A stretch of DNA of 64,000 bases from Eutypella sp. D-1 (lineage: Eukaryota > Ascomycota > Sordariomycetes > Xylariales > Diatrypaceae), in NCBI GenBank assembly GCA_023313575.1, contig JAJTTP010000001.1:5146001-5210000 (forward strand), written 5' to 3'. The stretch's first letter is position 1. Every line of letters begins with the position of its first letter. Shown piece after piece: positions 11,255 through 22,299 of the stretch. A program made the translations under genes and the position numbers. The notes below the pieces were generated by a model that was not told where the DNA came from, did not search any database, and saw only the letters and a list, made by a program, of their open reading frames with translations.

Positions 11255-13916
11255 GTTGTCCTAAATGCGTAATTTCACTTCTTCTTCAAGACCGTTTTCA
11301 GGGTAACAATGTCCCTCGTAGCAGTATCGAATTGCAATCTTTTATTGATTATCGAATTTCTTTTTTATCTACACCTTAAAGATTTCCCAAGGAAAACGGG
11401 CAGGTGTAGTGGCTCGGGACGAGAGACGGGTGTGGAAAGCACACTGAAGCTGGTGCCTCGGCGTGCCGAATGTATGTGTGCGGGATCGGAAGAACAGGAG
11501 GATCAAGTCGGAGTTTTGGGTGGGTTATGGAGGATTTCGAGATGAAGTGACGAAGTGACGAGGTGACGAGGTCGACTGGGTTGCGATTTTATTTTTGGTG
11601 GGACGTGCTGTGTTGGAAAGAGTGACGCGAATGTATCACTCGGGATATCCTGAATATCCGAGGGCAGGAGAGCACACAAGGGGTACGCCAAAGGGTACGC
11701 GAGAATGATTCCGAAACGCGAACAAGAGGGCCGTGCCGGTACGGAAGAGACTGAGTGAGGGTAGAAGTGATGGTCGTGGTAAGAGATCAATCAGGTGGCG
11801 ATTAGGACGGACGGATATGATGATGACCAAGAGATATATGACCAGGAGAAGATGTCGACCGGAGCGTGGTTAGGTTATGTATGTATGGATTGATTGATGG
11901 AGGCTGACAGGTGATCAGGTGATATGTGATCTGAGTATTATTATGGTTGTGGATGGAGGGTAGAGATTGATAGTGAATGATGGTGATGACTGGTGATGGC
12001 GTGGGAATGATTTATCTCTGTCAAACAGTGAGGACGAAGTTGAGATGAGACCAGAGATAGAGGTAAAAGTAAGTAGGTATAGGTAGGAGGTATGGTAAAG
12101 GTAAGAAGGAGGTGAGGTAGCAGGAATTAGAGACGTAAATACTTCTCAAACCTTTGCTTCGTCAAACGAACGAAACGAAGAATAGTTAGTTAATGACAGG
12201 ATAAAAACCAGTGTTAATGCCGTCAATGCTACCAGCTTTTTTTTCTTTTTTTTCCCCTTTGACTTTTTTTGTCTTTCGCCCTTGGTTTATTTTTCTTCTC
12301 TCTTAGGGGGAAAACTCTCAGGCTCTCAAAGACTCTCTTTCTGCAACCTTTATTGACCTGAACCTAACTTGCTTGTTGGCCCCACTCAGTCGCTGTATGT
12401 ATGCGATTACGTGTTTATCGATTCGATGAACGATGAACAAATGTACGGAGATAACGGGAAAAGACCTTGCAAGGTCGAATAAATTCCGGAATTAGCAAAT
12501 CAACTACTGTCCAGTTTTGGTTGGATAAGTTGTTGCTGCCCAGTTGATGGATGGGGAGTTGAGATGGAAGGATGAAAAAGGGAAGAAGAAAAAAAATAGG
12601 GAAAGCGGGAAACGAGATGACTCGTGGTTAGTGAAGGAAAAGGAAGGAATAGTGAGCTTGAGAGGGCTTGGGGCTTGGTGCTTGGGGCTTGGAGGTGGCT
12701 CTTTCCGAAAGTGTGGAGAAGGGGAGGGAGGTGCGATAGGTTCCCGCCGATCCTATGTGTCTCCTAATGTGCCTCTTAGGTACCTAGGTATGTGTACTAC
12801 TGGCTGGTGTACTACCCAAAAGTTACAAAGGAGTACCTGTAGACTTAACTAACCTGGAAGTAATAACCTGCAGTAGGAGCTTCAACAGCTTGTCGGGAAA
12901 GAATGAAGCTTATGCGCGTCCTTCGTTCTAGACGACCAAATAAAGAAAAGCGGGGGAGATCTAGAATCCTAGAATATGTATATACGCGGCTACAGATTTA
13001 ACCTTAGAAAGGAGACAGATACTGTCTCGAACATTCCTGGAAATCGTATTCCTTAAGAATTCAGGTACGAGATGTAGTTCAGGACAAGAATGAGAAAAAT
13101 AACGTATTTAGATGGTGGCACGGTTGTTTATAGTGTTGGTAACCCGGGCTGAAGGGAGGAAGAAGAAATGAAGTTTCATAAGACACATATCACCTGCTCA
13201 GTTGCCCCTGCCCTATCTACCTATTGTGTACCAGGTAAGCAAAGTCTTGGCATCTAGCGTGCAAGATCTGCAACTGCTGGCAACATAAAATAGGGCAAAT
13301 TTTCTAAGGCGACTCTACGTATACAGTACATCCATGTGCACTTAAATTCCTAAGGTTATGAGGTACCGTTGATTACGTACCGCCTAAGCCTAAGTGACGC
13401 ACAGACCATTAGTATATATAAGCGCATGCAGGTGTAGTCTGCCAGCCTGACGGTCCGAAACAGCTGGAGGTACGCAAGGAACCTACGGAGGTACCTAAAC
13501 AAGCTGCAGGTGGACAAGCTTCACCTTTGATGTATTGTTACGCTTAGGTAAATAAGGGGTTAGGGTAGGACATCAAATCCAAGCGTTTTATGTTGGATCA
13601 TACCTACTAGGTGATGATAAAAATATCCGACCTCTGGTTTGTCCGCTTCATCATCCAGTACTACTACTACTACTGGCATCAGATAACGAAATCTATAAGC
13701 ATCCCGCCGCCATTCATGCGCGCTCATAGCAAACGCGCAAACACGAAACCGGGTCATTCTTCTATAAACCCCCCGACAGGGTCTTGAAACAGCCCGGTAG
13801 CTACGGAGTAGCCCTTCCTTGAGATCTACCTAAGCAACCAACTTGCGCGACCATCTGCAGTGCACAGTCGCTTTTCTTCTGATTTCACTGAGGGCACTGC
13901 CACCGTCGTCGCCGAC
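11255..13916. other. divergent intergenic region between KH-protein and kinetochore-like genes
   Basis: 2.7 kb shared upstream region of two divergently transcribed genes. It includes TGATGG/GGTGATGA-rich DNA near 11880-12000 and T-rich/pyrimidine tracts around 12235-12305. It also holds GTACCTAGGTA-like palindromes near 12778. No supportable gene was found. G1/S-type motifs near 13733 are listed separately. Confidence 0.55.
13733..13748. promoter_or_regulatory. MCB and SCB-like motifs upstream of the kinetochore-like gene
   Basis: ACGCG at 13733-13737 is followed by CACGAAA at 13742-13748, about 170-185 bp before the start codon. These match the yeast MBF (ACGCGN) and SBF (CACGAAA) core sites. 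Their use in this fungus is inferred. Confidence 0.4.
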
Positions 13917-15046
13917 ATGGATCAAGATTCCCCTCGCAGTAGTGATGATGATCAGGACTTGGTGCATTCTAGCCATCTAGACGAAACCCTGAGGGAGCTG
14001 CAGGACAAGGTCAACGAACACGAGGAAACACTGAGAAAGGTTGAACCCCCCCTCCCCCTGTCCCCCTTTCCACCCTTCTACCTCCACCTATCTCTCTACA
14101 ACCCCCGCCTCCTGAATCTAGCGAGCGAACTCCCAATGCTGACGTGGAAACGAAGTTGCGCAATGCCCGCCCACCTCCTGCTGCTGCAAGCGCCACCACA
14201 CCCCCGGCGCAGGCGCCCCTGGAGATCATGAAGGCCGCGTACGACGAGCTGGCCCAGCAGGCGCCGTTCCTACCCTTCCCGGAGTCCGTGCTGCCGGCGC
14301 TTCTGGCGCTGCGCAAGACCCACCGGACGGTAGAGGAGACGCGGGCGTACCTGGCGAGCACGCAGCAGGACGCGGTGGTGGAGGGGGCGCGGCGGCGGCT
14401 CGAGGCGGAGAAGACGGGCCTGGCGGACCAGCTGGCGCTGTCGCGGAGCCTGCGGGACCGCATCGGCGCGCTGCGCGAGGGCTTGGAGACGCGGATGGAG
14501 ATGGGGCCGGACGACGTGGCGCGGGAGCGGATCGCGGCGCTGCGGCAGCGCAAGAAGCACTATGACCGCGAGGCGGCGAAGCTCGTCAAGGCGCTGCGGA
14601 AGTTCATCGAGGAGCCCCTGGCGGGGATGTTGGCGGCGGAGGAGCTCGGCGGGCCCGTGGTCGGCGACATGATGGACGTCGACGGCGTCGACCTCGCGGC
14701 GGGGTTCAACGCGCAGGGGAGGCCCAAGAAGGCCCGGGACAACCCGGACCAGGATAAGCGGCAGCGGCGCATAGACGAGATCTGGGGCGTCAGGGACAAC
14801 GAGTCGCGGCCAAGCAGGGAGGACTGGGACGAGACGGGCGCCGCCGCCGCCGAGATGCGCGAGCTGACGGAGGAGCTGCTCAACACGCTGATGCAATCGG
14901 AAGGCGACGGCTCGGCCGCTTACGTCCAGCTCGCCAAGGAGTCGGCGGCAGCGAGGTTCCTTGTCAGGTCGAAAGTTGCGCAGTTTCACCCCCGGGACTC
15001 TACGCGGTTACGGCTGATCGACTTTGGTAGGGAACTGGACGATTGA
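13917..15046 (+). CDS. coiled-coil protein, tentatively a CENP-K/Sim4-like kinetochore subunit
   Basis: Exon 1 is 13917-14039 (ATG in context GACATGG). Exon 2 is 14126-15046. The 86-bp intron starts GTTGAA and ends at the second of two close AGs (TAGCGAG), the only one that keeps frame, giving 347 residues. The start has an acidic, Ser/Asp-rich leader and then heptad-like helix (LDETLRELQDKVNEHEETL). The middle has the segment FLPFPESVLPALLALRKTH, followed by about 120 residues of Leu/Ala/Glu/Arg-rich coiled coil. The C-terminal part contains a nuclear-signal-like KKARDNPDQDKRQRR and a helical end (EELLNTLMQ...). The LPALLALR segment followed by coiled coil is reminiscent of fungal CENP-K/Sim4 proteins of the constitutive centromere network, but I recognise this only weakly. 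High GC explains the long reverse frames. Confidence 0.7.
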
Positions 15047-15483
15047 TGATTGAAATGATGGAATGTTGCTGGGCGCCATTATTCTATATACAGAGACTAC
15101 GTCTATCTATCTAAGTGCTTCACATATATGATATACATTGCCTCTACATACATCAGTATGACTATCTTACATCTAAAAAGTAATTATGGCAGACTCGGCT
15201 CAGCTGTGACGGTGCGCCAGCACTTCATGCGAGGAGCGAGGAGGCACTTAATAATTCACCCCTCTTATTGGTCAAAAAAGGGCAGTACAGTACAGCACTA
15301 CGGAGCACTTAACGCGCCAGACGCGTCTATAGGCGGGAGATACCCACATATTTATCTACGTATATCCCTACTACGGCCCTATCCATATCCATGAGGATAC
15401 CTATACCTACCTACCTACCCACCTCTCCACATACACCGACAGTCTGTTTCCACCCAACAAAATTCAGAGGGGGGGTCCCGGGC
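15047..15483. other. intergenic, promoter of dUTPase gene
   Basis: 437 bp between two tandem plus-strand genes. It contains two ACGCG motifs (listed separately) and TACCTACC-type repeats near 15400. An in-frame ATG at 15391 lies upstream of the preferred dUTPase start. Confidence 0.5.
15312..15326. promoter_or_regulatory. paired MCB motifs upstream of dUTPase
   Basis: ACGCG at 15312-15316 and a perfect MluI box ACGCGT at 15321-15326, 158 and 299 bp before the two candidate ATGs. MBF binds ACGCGT in yeast and drives S-phase genes including dUTPase and PCNA. Conservation here is inferred. Confidence 0.5.
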
Positions 15484-16293
15484 ATGTTTAAGAAAAGTCC
15501 ACTAAATCTCTTCCTCACATCCAAATTGTCACTTCTACGAGCAACACCAGCATTCCCTCTTTCTTCTTCTTCAACCCTTAGAAAAAGAACCCGGACACAA
15601 CCCTCTTTCCATTTCCACAAAACGATGACAAGCGAGTCCACCACCGCCGTCGTACCCCAGGCCTCACCGACGACATCCTCACCACCCGCGAAGCGAGTCA
15701 AGACCGACGACGCCACGACCAACACCACCAACATGGCCTCCTCCTCGAACAACGAGGCGGTGCCGGTGCCGAAGCTCGACCAGGCGCCCCCGCTGCTCGT
15801 CAAGAAGCTGTCGGACAAAGCGCGCCTGCCGACGCGGGGCAGCGCCTTCGCCGCGGGCTACGACCTGTACGCCGCGAAGGCGACCACGATCCCCAAGCAG
15901 GGCAAGGCACTCGTCGACACGGACATCGCCATCGCCGTGCCGGCCGGCACCTGTACGTCCATCTCTTCCCCATCCCCATCCCCTCCCCCCAAACCAAGCC
16001 AAACTAACCCCCCCCTTCTCTATAATATAGATGGCCGCATAGCCCCACGCTCCGGGCTAGCAGCGAAGAACTTCATCGACACGGGGGCGGGGGTGATCGA
16101 CGCGGACTACCGGGGCCAGGTGAAGGTGCTGCTGTTCAACCACGACCCCAGCGCGGACTTCGAGGTCGCCGAGGGCGACCGCGTCGCCCAGCTCGTCCTC
16201 GAGCGCATCTACACCCCCGACGTCGTCGAGGCCGCCGAGCTCGACGAGAGCGTCCGCGGTGCTGGCGGGTTCGGGAGTACGGGGCAGAACTAA
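15484..16293 (+). CDS. DUT1: dUTP diphosphatase (trimeric dUTPase)
   Basis: Hydrolyses dUTP to dUMP and pyrophosphate, keeping uracil out of DNA and supplying dUMP for dTTP synthesis. Exons 15484-15952 and 16031-16293; the 78-bp intron (GTACGT..TAG) splits a Tyr codon. All five trimeric-dUTPase motifs are present: AAGYDLYAA (1), APRSGLA (2), [20 protein letters not shown] (3, catalytic Asp), [12 protein letters not shown] (4) and the P-loop-like [10 protein letters not shown] (5) at the C-terminus. The ATG at 15484 gives 243 residues... beginning [20 protein letters not shown], which is basic, free of acidic residues and mitochondrial-targeting-like. The next ATG at 15625 gives a shorter form starting [10 protein letters not shown] with a KRVK nuclear-signal-like patch. 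Both may be used. An in-frame ATG at 15391 is less likely. Confidence 0.95.
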   Translation: MFKKSPLNLFLTSKLSLLRATPAFPLSSSSTLRKRTRTQPSFHFHKTMTSESTTAVVPQASPTTSSPPAKRVKTDDATTNTTNMASSSNNEAVPVPKLDQAPPLLVKKLSDKARLPTRGSAFAAGYDLYAAKATTIPKQGKALVDTDIAIAVPAGTCTSISSPSPSPPPKPSQTNPPLLYNIDGRIAPRSGLAAKNFIDTGAGVIDADYRGQVKVLLFNHDPSADFEVAEGDRVAQLVLERIYTPDVVEAAELDESVRGAGGFGSTGQN

Positions 16294-17236
16294 ACTAGGG
16301 CCCAGAGACTGGGACTGAACTAACTGACTACGTGTTGGGGGCCTTGAGGTTGTGTTTGGGTTTCTACGTTGGGCGGTTGAGGGCGGAAAGAGGGAAAAAA
16401 AGAAAGAAGGAAGGAAGGGAGGGAGCGGTCCGTGGCAGGTTAAGGTAAACAGAGGGAAGAGCAAATATGCTATTTACAGCTAGACTAGAACTAGAGCAGG
16501 CGCAATCATGGCCACATCTCGAGCGTTAGCTGGGGGGGCGGGGGAGACCAAAAATAACATGCTGATTTCTCAACCGTTCTGCATACACATACATATAACA
16601 TTATGCAAACACGAGCGACACCGGAGCTGGAGAAGCTGACAAGCCAGTCAATCCCCCCTTTGTCCCTTTGCTATTGATCAGCGAGCGAGCGCGAGAAGCG
16701 GCGGTTGGCAGTCGAATAGACACAACATAGTACGGCTTTCAAAAAGTCAACGCACTTTTACGGGCCAGAGTTAGGAGTAATAGCTTAGGACGGACGTCAG
16801 ATGATTTTTCTATCGCGCGCGAAGAGGAAGAGAAAAGAATCAACCCGCTCCAAAAGATCGTTCTGCGTACAAAAAAGAATACAGGGGGGGGGGGAACCTG
16901 ACTACACGCGTGACGATGGCCTCTTTTTGGGGCTTCCTAACTTACCAGCAAGTCCCCCTTTTTCCCTGAAAGGGTAGCAGCTAAAGGGGACCGGGGAAGT
17001 GGGGGTGAAACGGCAAGTCATATGAACCCAAAAGAAGAAACCCGGAAAGAGAAAAAAAGAAAAGAAAAATCGTCTATTCCTCTACGTCTAAATAAAGGAA
17101 GGGACCGCCCCGCCCTCTTCCCTCCCGCCCTTCTCTAATACCTGTCTGTCTCGTTTCTATTCTATAGATAAACCCCCCATCTCCTCCCCTGCCTCCCCCA
17201 CTCCCCTCCTCCCTCGCCCGGGGCCAAGGCCAGACC
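16294..17236. other. convergent intergenic region
   Basis: Between the 3' ends of dUTPase (+) and pyridoxal kinase (-). It contains GGAAGGAA-type and G-rich tracts (for example near 16885) and CT-rich DNA near 17110-17220. Probably the two 3' UTRs. No gene seen. Confidence 0.5.
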
Positions 17237-19049
17237 TCACAGCGCCTCGGCGCGGTACACGACGGTCGGAGACCTGAGACAGTGGAGGTTCCTAGCGAGT
17301 CTGAGCTCAGCGGCGCGAGAGCGCAGGAGGTGCTGGGTCCTTGCATTCTGTTCCTCTTTCTCCTTCACCCCCTCCCCCGCCCCCTTTTCCCCAGCCTCCC
17401 CGCCGGCAGCGACGCGCCCGCGCCGCATCTCGGCGTCCATACCGACGCACGTGCGCTCGAGGACCTCGTGCATGCTCGCGAGGACGCGCTCGGCGGCGCG
17501 GGCGAGCGGGAGGTCGGTGGCGGGGACGTCGTCGGGGCTGAGCCAGGAGGGTGTGGTTTCGAGGTTCGTGTCCGCCCCACCATCCCCATCATCACCACTA
17601 TTATTACTATTGTCGTTGTCGTTTTTGGCGGTACGGTGATCCCCGACGCCGTGCACGGCCTCGCGCATGCGCGTGACCATGAGCGCGGCGAACATGTCGC
17701 CCGTGCCGCTGAAGTAGCAGTCGAAGACGGGGAACGCGATGCGGAAGGGGCGCGGGCGCCGGCCCGCCCGCGTCGCTGATGACCCCACCACGCACATGGT
17801 GCGCGTGGGCGGCGCTCGCGACTGCTCCGGTTCCGGCTCGGCGGCGTCCGCGTTTTGCGCTGTCAGCGGCACCGGCAGCGACGTGATCACCACGTGCGGT
17901 ACCCCGTACCGCCCATGTAGAACCTCGATTGCCCGATGCAGTGACGCCTGGTCGTGGATCTTGACTTCCGAGAGGAGCCTGCGGCGCGTTTGAGCGGGGG
18001 ATGTGAGCCGGGGATGAGAGCTCTTCATAAATTGGGTACTCGAGGGAGAAGGCCGGGGGAAGAGGGGGGGGGGGTGGGGGTTAGGAGTGGTCTTACTCAG
18101 CTTCGAACTGGTTTGGCAGTATCAGGTCCGCGTAGGGAATTAGGCTGCGGTAGGCAGGGACGACGTCCTCAGCGACGTAGAGCCTGCCGTTGTCGCCCAT
18201 GACGGGGTCGAGGACCCAGAAGAACGAGGAGGAACGCGGTAGCCCCGGCCCCGACTCCGTCCCCGACCCCGATGCCCCCAACCGCGCCCTCTTCGCCTTC
18301 TCCTTCAGCTCCTTGGCGATGTTCCCGACGGCCTCAACGGCGGCGGCGCCCGGTACGTAGCCCGAGAGCATCATATCGAAATCGTCGAGGTATGACTGCT
18401 TCAGGCCGTCCCAGAGGTCCGTGATCTCCTGCGCCGAGAGCCGCGTTCCCTTCCATTGCTTGTAGCCCGTGTGGTTGCCTTTTCCGTGAGAGCGGGTTGG
18501 TTAGAGACTAGAGCTGGGATGGGCCACGGGAGGTAAGAGGGATTAGGAGAGGGAGGAGAAGGAGCGGTAGGAGCTGGCGCGCGCGACGGATTGGGTAGGT
18601 AGGCGGGTAAGAGAGGGGCGAGGGCAGCGCGGGTAAAGGAGGCATTGTGGTTATGATGCGGAATGGCATGGTCATGGCATTGGGCAGGTCGGCTCACTGA
18701 ACTGTACGGTATTCAGGGCAGCGACATCGCAGCCCATGGACTGAAGGACGAAGACGGCGATTTTGTTTCCCACATTGCTGTTCCGAGTGCCGCTCACACA
18801 CACCCCCGAGCATCAATCAGCACAAAAGAAGTTCCCGAAGCACCAAAAGGGGGTTCGTTCTTTTTTTTACGAGTGAGAAAGAGGAGGAGGAGGAGGAGGG
18901 AGAAAAACCTACCCTGAGACGACCTTTAGAATAAGTAGTTAGCGTGGAGTAATTTCTCTCTTCGAGGTGATCATCGTGGTGTTTCTTTGCCCTACATGAC
19001 TGGCGACGGCCAGGACGCTGGTCTCCGGCACGGGAGGCTCAGTATCCAT
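17237..19049 (-). CDS. bud16: pyridoxal kinase, with an 11-nt microexon
   Basis: Phosphorylates pyridoxal, pyridoxine and pyridoxamine with ATP in the B6 salvage pathway. Five exons: 19049-18996, 18923-18913, 18777-18698, 18478-18097 and 17978-17237. They sum to 1269 bp, 422 residues. The order of family motifs proves the joins: SVLAVASH / VVSG / NVGNKIAVFVLQSMG...NTVQFS / NHTGYKQWKG / LSGYVPG / FFWVLDPVMGDNG / ILPNQFEAE / LLSEVKI. The ATP-site/catalytic motif SGTGDMFAALM follows. Exon 2 is only 11 nt but encodes part of the substrate-loop sequence VVSG. Compared with yeast Bud16/Bud17 the C-terminal half carries extra low-complexity inserts: an Asp/Asn/Gly-rich run and an Ala/Glu-rich run before the conserved end AELRLARN. 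Introns are 72, 135, 219 and 118 bp. Confidence 0.92.
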
Positions 19050-20255
19050 CTGTTGTTCTATTCGGGGAGAAGGGGGGGAGAGGGAGGGCCCGGATGGGAT
19101 ATTTTAACGACGGAGATGGAGGTGGGGGATATAGGGAATATAGGATTATCTATATATGGCTAAGGGCGAAGGCAGTGAGTGAATGTGCTGCTCCGAAAGT
19201 GTAACTATCTTGTGTAGAAGAAGAAGAAGAAGAATGAATGATAAATTCTTAGACAGAAAGACTCGACTTCACCGATTCACCGTTCCGTTACCGTTCCGTT
19301 CCGTTCTGTTCCGTTCGTGACTCGGTAAACTTCTTTCTACTTGAAGGTTGGAGACGTAAAGATGGATCGGACTTTGTGGTCGCATCCGCTGCCGTCTTCC
19401 GGGTATGACTGATACGAAACTAATATCTTACTCTAAGTACTATTAACCACTTCCGATAATACTACCGACTTACCTATAAACTTTGGAAGGCATTACTAAC
19501 TCAACTGGCATACATACATACTTAGGTACTTACACAAGACAATTTTAGCCCCGTCTTAGTTCCAATCTGGGAGCTGGGGTTGACGTCGTGACACTCGGGG
19601 CAAAAAGGACAAGCAAAAAAAAAAAAAGTCCCTGGAGGATGCCCCGCCATCCATCCACCACCCATGACTGGGTGTGCTGGAACCCCGCACTAAACCCAAT
19701 TAGAGCATCAGCTGAAGGACCAAGGGTAGGTACCTAATACAACAGATACCCATAGGAGATGGCAGGAACCCGACCTAACCCCAGGTAGAGTTCACTCACT
19801 CATCCTTATCACCAATAGATAATTCCGTGAAGTCATAGATATGCCGATTTCAGATGAGCCGAGCCGTTCTTTACTTTGCAAAAATTATTGATTTGTCTGC
19901 CCAGAGAGCCCTCTAGCTAGAAGACCAAGTATCGAGACTTGTATTGACTTGACATATGGGGGAGGTTTTTTTCTTTTCTCTTGCCACTTCTCGTTGTTCA
20001 CCCACTCCCCTCGGGATCTGACCGACATCTTTTATATACTGTCCACAGTAGACCTAGGCTATCTAGCTAGCCACTGGCACGTGTAGATAGATGTAGGCAT
20101 GTATTGTGTAAAAAGCGTGCCGTTTGCCGTAACATGTAAGCAGCAGAGCAGAAAACAGCTCCGTCCGCCCGCACCATTCCCCTCCAGGTGGGCGTAGCGA
20201 CGTGGTATATCTCGTCATGTTCATCATTACGTATCCCGCATGGTGTTGTTTGCTC
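19050..20255. other. intergenic, pyridoxal kinase promoter side
   Basis: 1.2 kb between pyridoxal kinase and PCNA, both on the minus strand. It holds a GAA repeat (about 19216-19233), the CCGTT array listed separately, an A-rich run near 19615 and GGTACCTAAT-like palindromes near 19727. No gene seen. Confidence 0.5.
19280..19316. repeat. imperfect (CCGTT)n array
   Basis: About seven units of CCGTT with one inserted A and one C-to-T change, in the 5' region of the pyridoxal kinase gene. Confidence 0.85.
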
Positions 20256-21226
20256 TTACTCGTCGTCTCCGATCTGCGTGAAGAAAAAAATTAGATGTTA
20301 GTAAGAAAAACGGACGTATAGCAAGCATCGGCAGTAGCATATATAGGAGGAGACGTACCTTTGGCGCGAGGTAGAATCGCAAGTAGCTGCTGCCCGCGAG
20401 GCCGTACTCCACCAGCAGGGGCACCTCGTTGGAGAGGCAGATCTTGACCTTGTTGGACAGGGCCTGGGCCTTGCAGAAGTTGACCAGGTACTTGAGGGAG
20501 AAGGTCAGGGAGACGGGCTCGCTCAGCTCGATGTCGATGTTGTTCTCCTCCTTCTCGATGTCCTGGTGGCTCCGCAGCGTCACCGCGCCGTTGCCGATGT
20601 CGCCGTTGCACGAGAACTTAACCCCGTCCTTGCTGGCCTCGATCGTAACTGTTAAGGGTAGAAGGTGCGGTCGTTAGTTGATCAGTCCTAGCCCCGGGTT
20701 TTGTTTCACAACCCATGCATGCTTTTTTTAAAATCTTGATAATGAGATACTTACCAGACTCGGACATGGCCATCAGGTCGGTGCAGATGCGCCTGAACTC
20801 GGCGGAAGGCATGGAGATGGTGGCGGCGTACTCGGTCTCGGGAATGCCCAGATGCTCCTGGTCGATATCCATGAGCTTCAGGTCATACTCGCTGATGCGG
20901 TCCGCCTGGGCGCTCTCGAAGACGAGGTTGAGGGAGTCCGGCGCGTCCTCGGCCTTGAGGGTGAGGATGTCCTCGTTCTGAGCCGCCCGCAGCACCTTGG
21001 TCAGCGACACGAGGTTGACGCCCAGCGCGATGTTCCGGTCACACCGGTAGGGGGAGAAACCCTCCGCCTTGAGCATCATCGACACCAGCGCCACGTGTGA
21101 GTTGTCCATCGCCTGCAGCGCGATTCCTGAGTCGTTGCAGTCGAAGTTGCAGTCCTGCACCAGATCCTTGATGGCATCCACCACCTTCTTCAGCATGGCC
21201 GCCTGCTCTAATCTAGCTTCCAACAT
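20256..21226 (-). CDS. PCNA: PCNA, DNA polymerase sliding clamp
   Basis: Homotrimeric ring that tethers DNA polymerase delta and many repair factors to DNA in the nucleus. Exons 21226-20755, 20648-20359 and 20273-20256, with introns of 106 and 85 bp, total 780 bp: 259 residues, the usual PCNA length. The start [21 protein letters not shown], the DNA-facing [11 protein letters not shown] segment and the interdomain connector region [12 protein letters not shown] are conserved. So are [14 protein letters not shown] and the C-terminal [14 protein letters not shown] (the LAPK element contacts PIP-box partners). The last exon is only 18 nt and encodes IGDDE plus stop. It is found only because unspliced reading would end in a non-family tail. 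G1/S motifs lie about 350-385 bp upstream. Confidence 0.97.
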
Positions 21227-22299
21227 CTTGACGACGGGTTTTGTGTTAGACGGATGGGTGTGTGGTTAGGAGAGGGTTTAAGGGGGGGGGGGGGCAAAAG
21301 GTCCTTCGGAAAGCTGAAGGCGGTCGAAAGTCCAATGAGAAGAAAGAGTAGGTAAGGCGAGTGGAACTATAAGTGTTTCAACGGAGAGGGTGCGGGCGTT
21401 GATAAGAGCGAGGTCGAGGTTAAATTTGTTCGTTGGTGTTGTGAAGCTTATATGGCAAAATAATTTACCAGAAAGAGTTGTGCCCAGGTGGTGGGATAAG
21501 AGCAAATGAAGTACTTGGGTAGCTTTAGTAGAACTTCGCGGTGTGCAGGGTGTGCAGAGTGGAGGGAAGCACTTTACGCGCGATATCGACTTAGCGCGTC
21601 GGTTTCGCGAAGTGGATCCCTCCTGATAGGCAGACGTATCCATTATGTGCCTAGCAGCCCTGGAGCCTCGGGACACAGTGCAGGGAGGTAAATATCTTTA
21701 TGTACATAGAACTGAATGTTCCCCCAGCCACCAACCAGAGGTATGACTGCAATTACATGTAGGCAGACACCTGGGTTGTCTTTTCAGACCCCTTAACGTA
21801 CACCTACCTGATATCTACATACGTATATATTATAACCAGCTTATTACATAAGTGAGCCACTTGGCTCCAGGTAAATCATTCAGTTCTTAACCACGACATG
21901 CCCCTTTTCTCCTGTCCTCGCCCTATATAAACCTGCATCTCCTGTAGACAGGTCTACCTCCTATCTATCCATTTCTCCTATCTATACGGAACTAGACTAG
22001 ATTAGACCGTATGAAGTGACGCCTAACGAATTGCAAGTTAGAAGTTACGTTAACTAAATTACCAAGTCGTGTTTGATTTTGGGCCCCCTCTCTCGCATAG
22101 AACGATTGTGCTGTACATGGGTTTGACTCTGACTTAAATTGGGTATATGCTGCGTGTTTATGTATACAATGTATAAGGTATATTTGTTTGATCTCTGTGC
22201 ACGGTTTCTGGAACAGGGGGTCCGACGAACACCATAGCATCGATTCATCCTTCCTATAAATTTACCGTCCGTACGGCTACTTGATATATATGTATCCTC
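21227..22299. other. PCNA promoter region and Acn9 3' side
   Basis: About 1.07 kb. The proximal part has a run of 12 G (near 21281) and the MCB/E2F-like motifs listed separately. The remainder is AT-rich spacer leading to the 3' end of the next minus-strand gene. No gene seen. Confidence 0.5.
21576..21609. promoter_or_regulatory. cluster of G1/S (MCB/SCB/E2F-like) motifs upstream of PCNA
   Basis: ACGCG at 21576-21580, CGCGT (the reverse of ACGCG) at 21595-21599 and TTTCGCG at 21603-21609 sit within 34 bp. This is what an MBF-controlled PCNA gene would show. Function is inferred from yeast knowledge. Confidence 0.5.
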
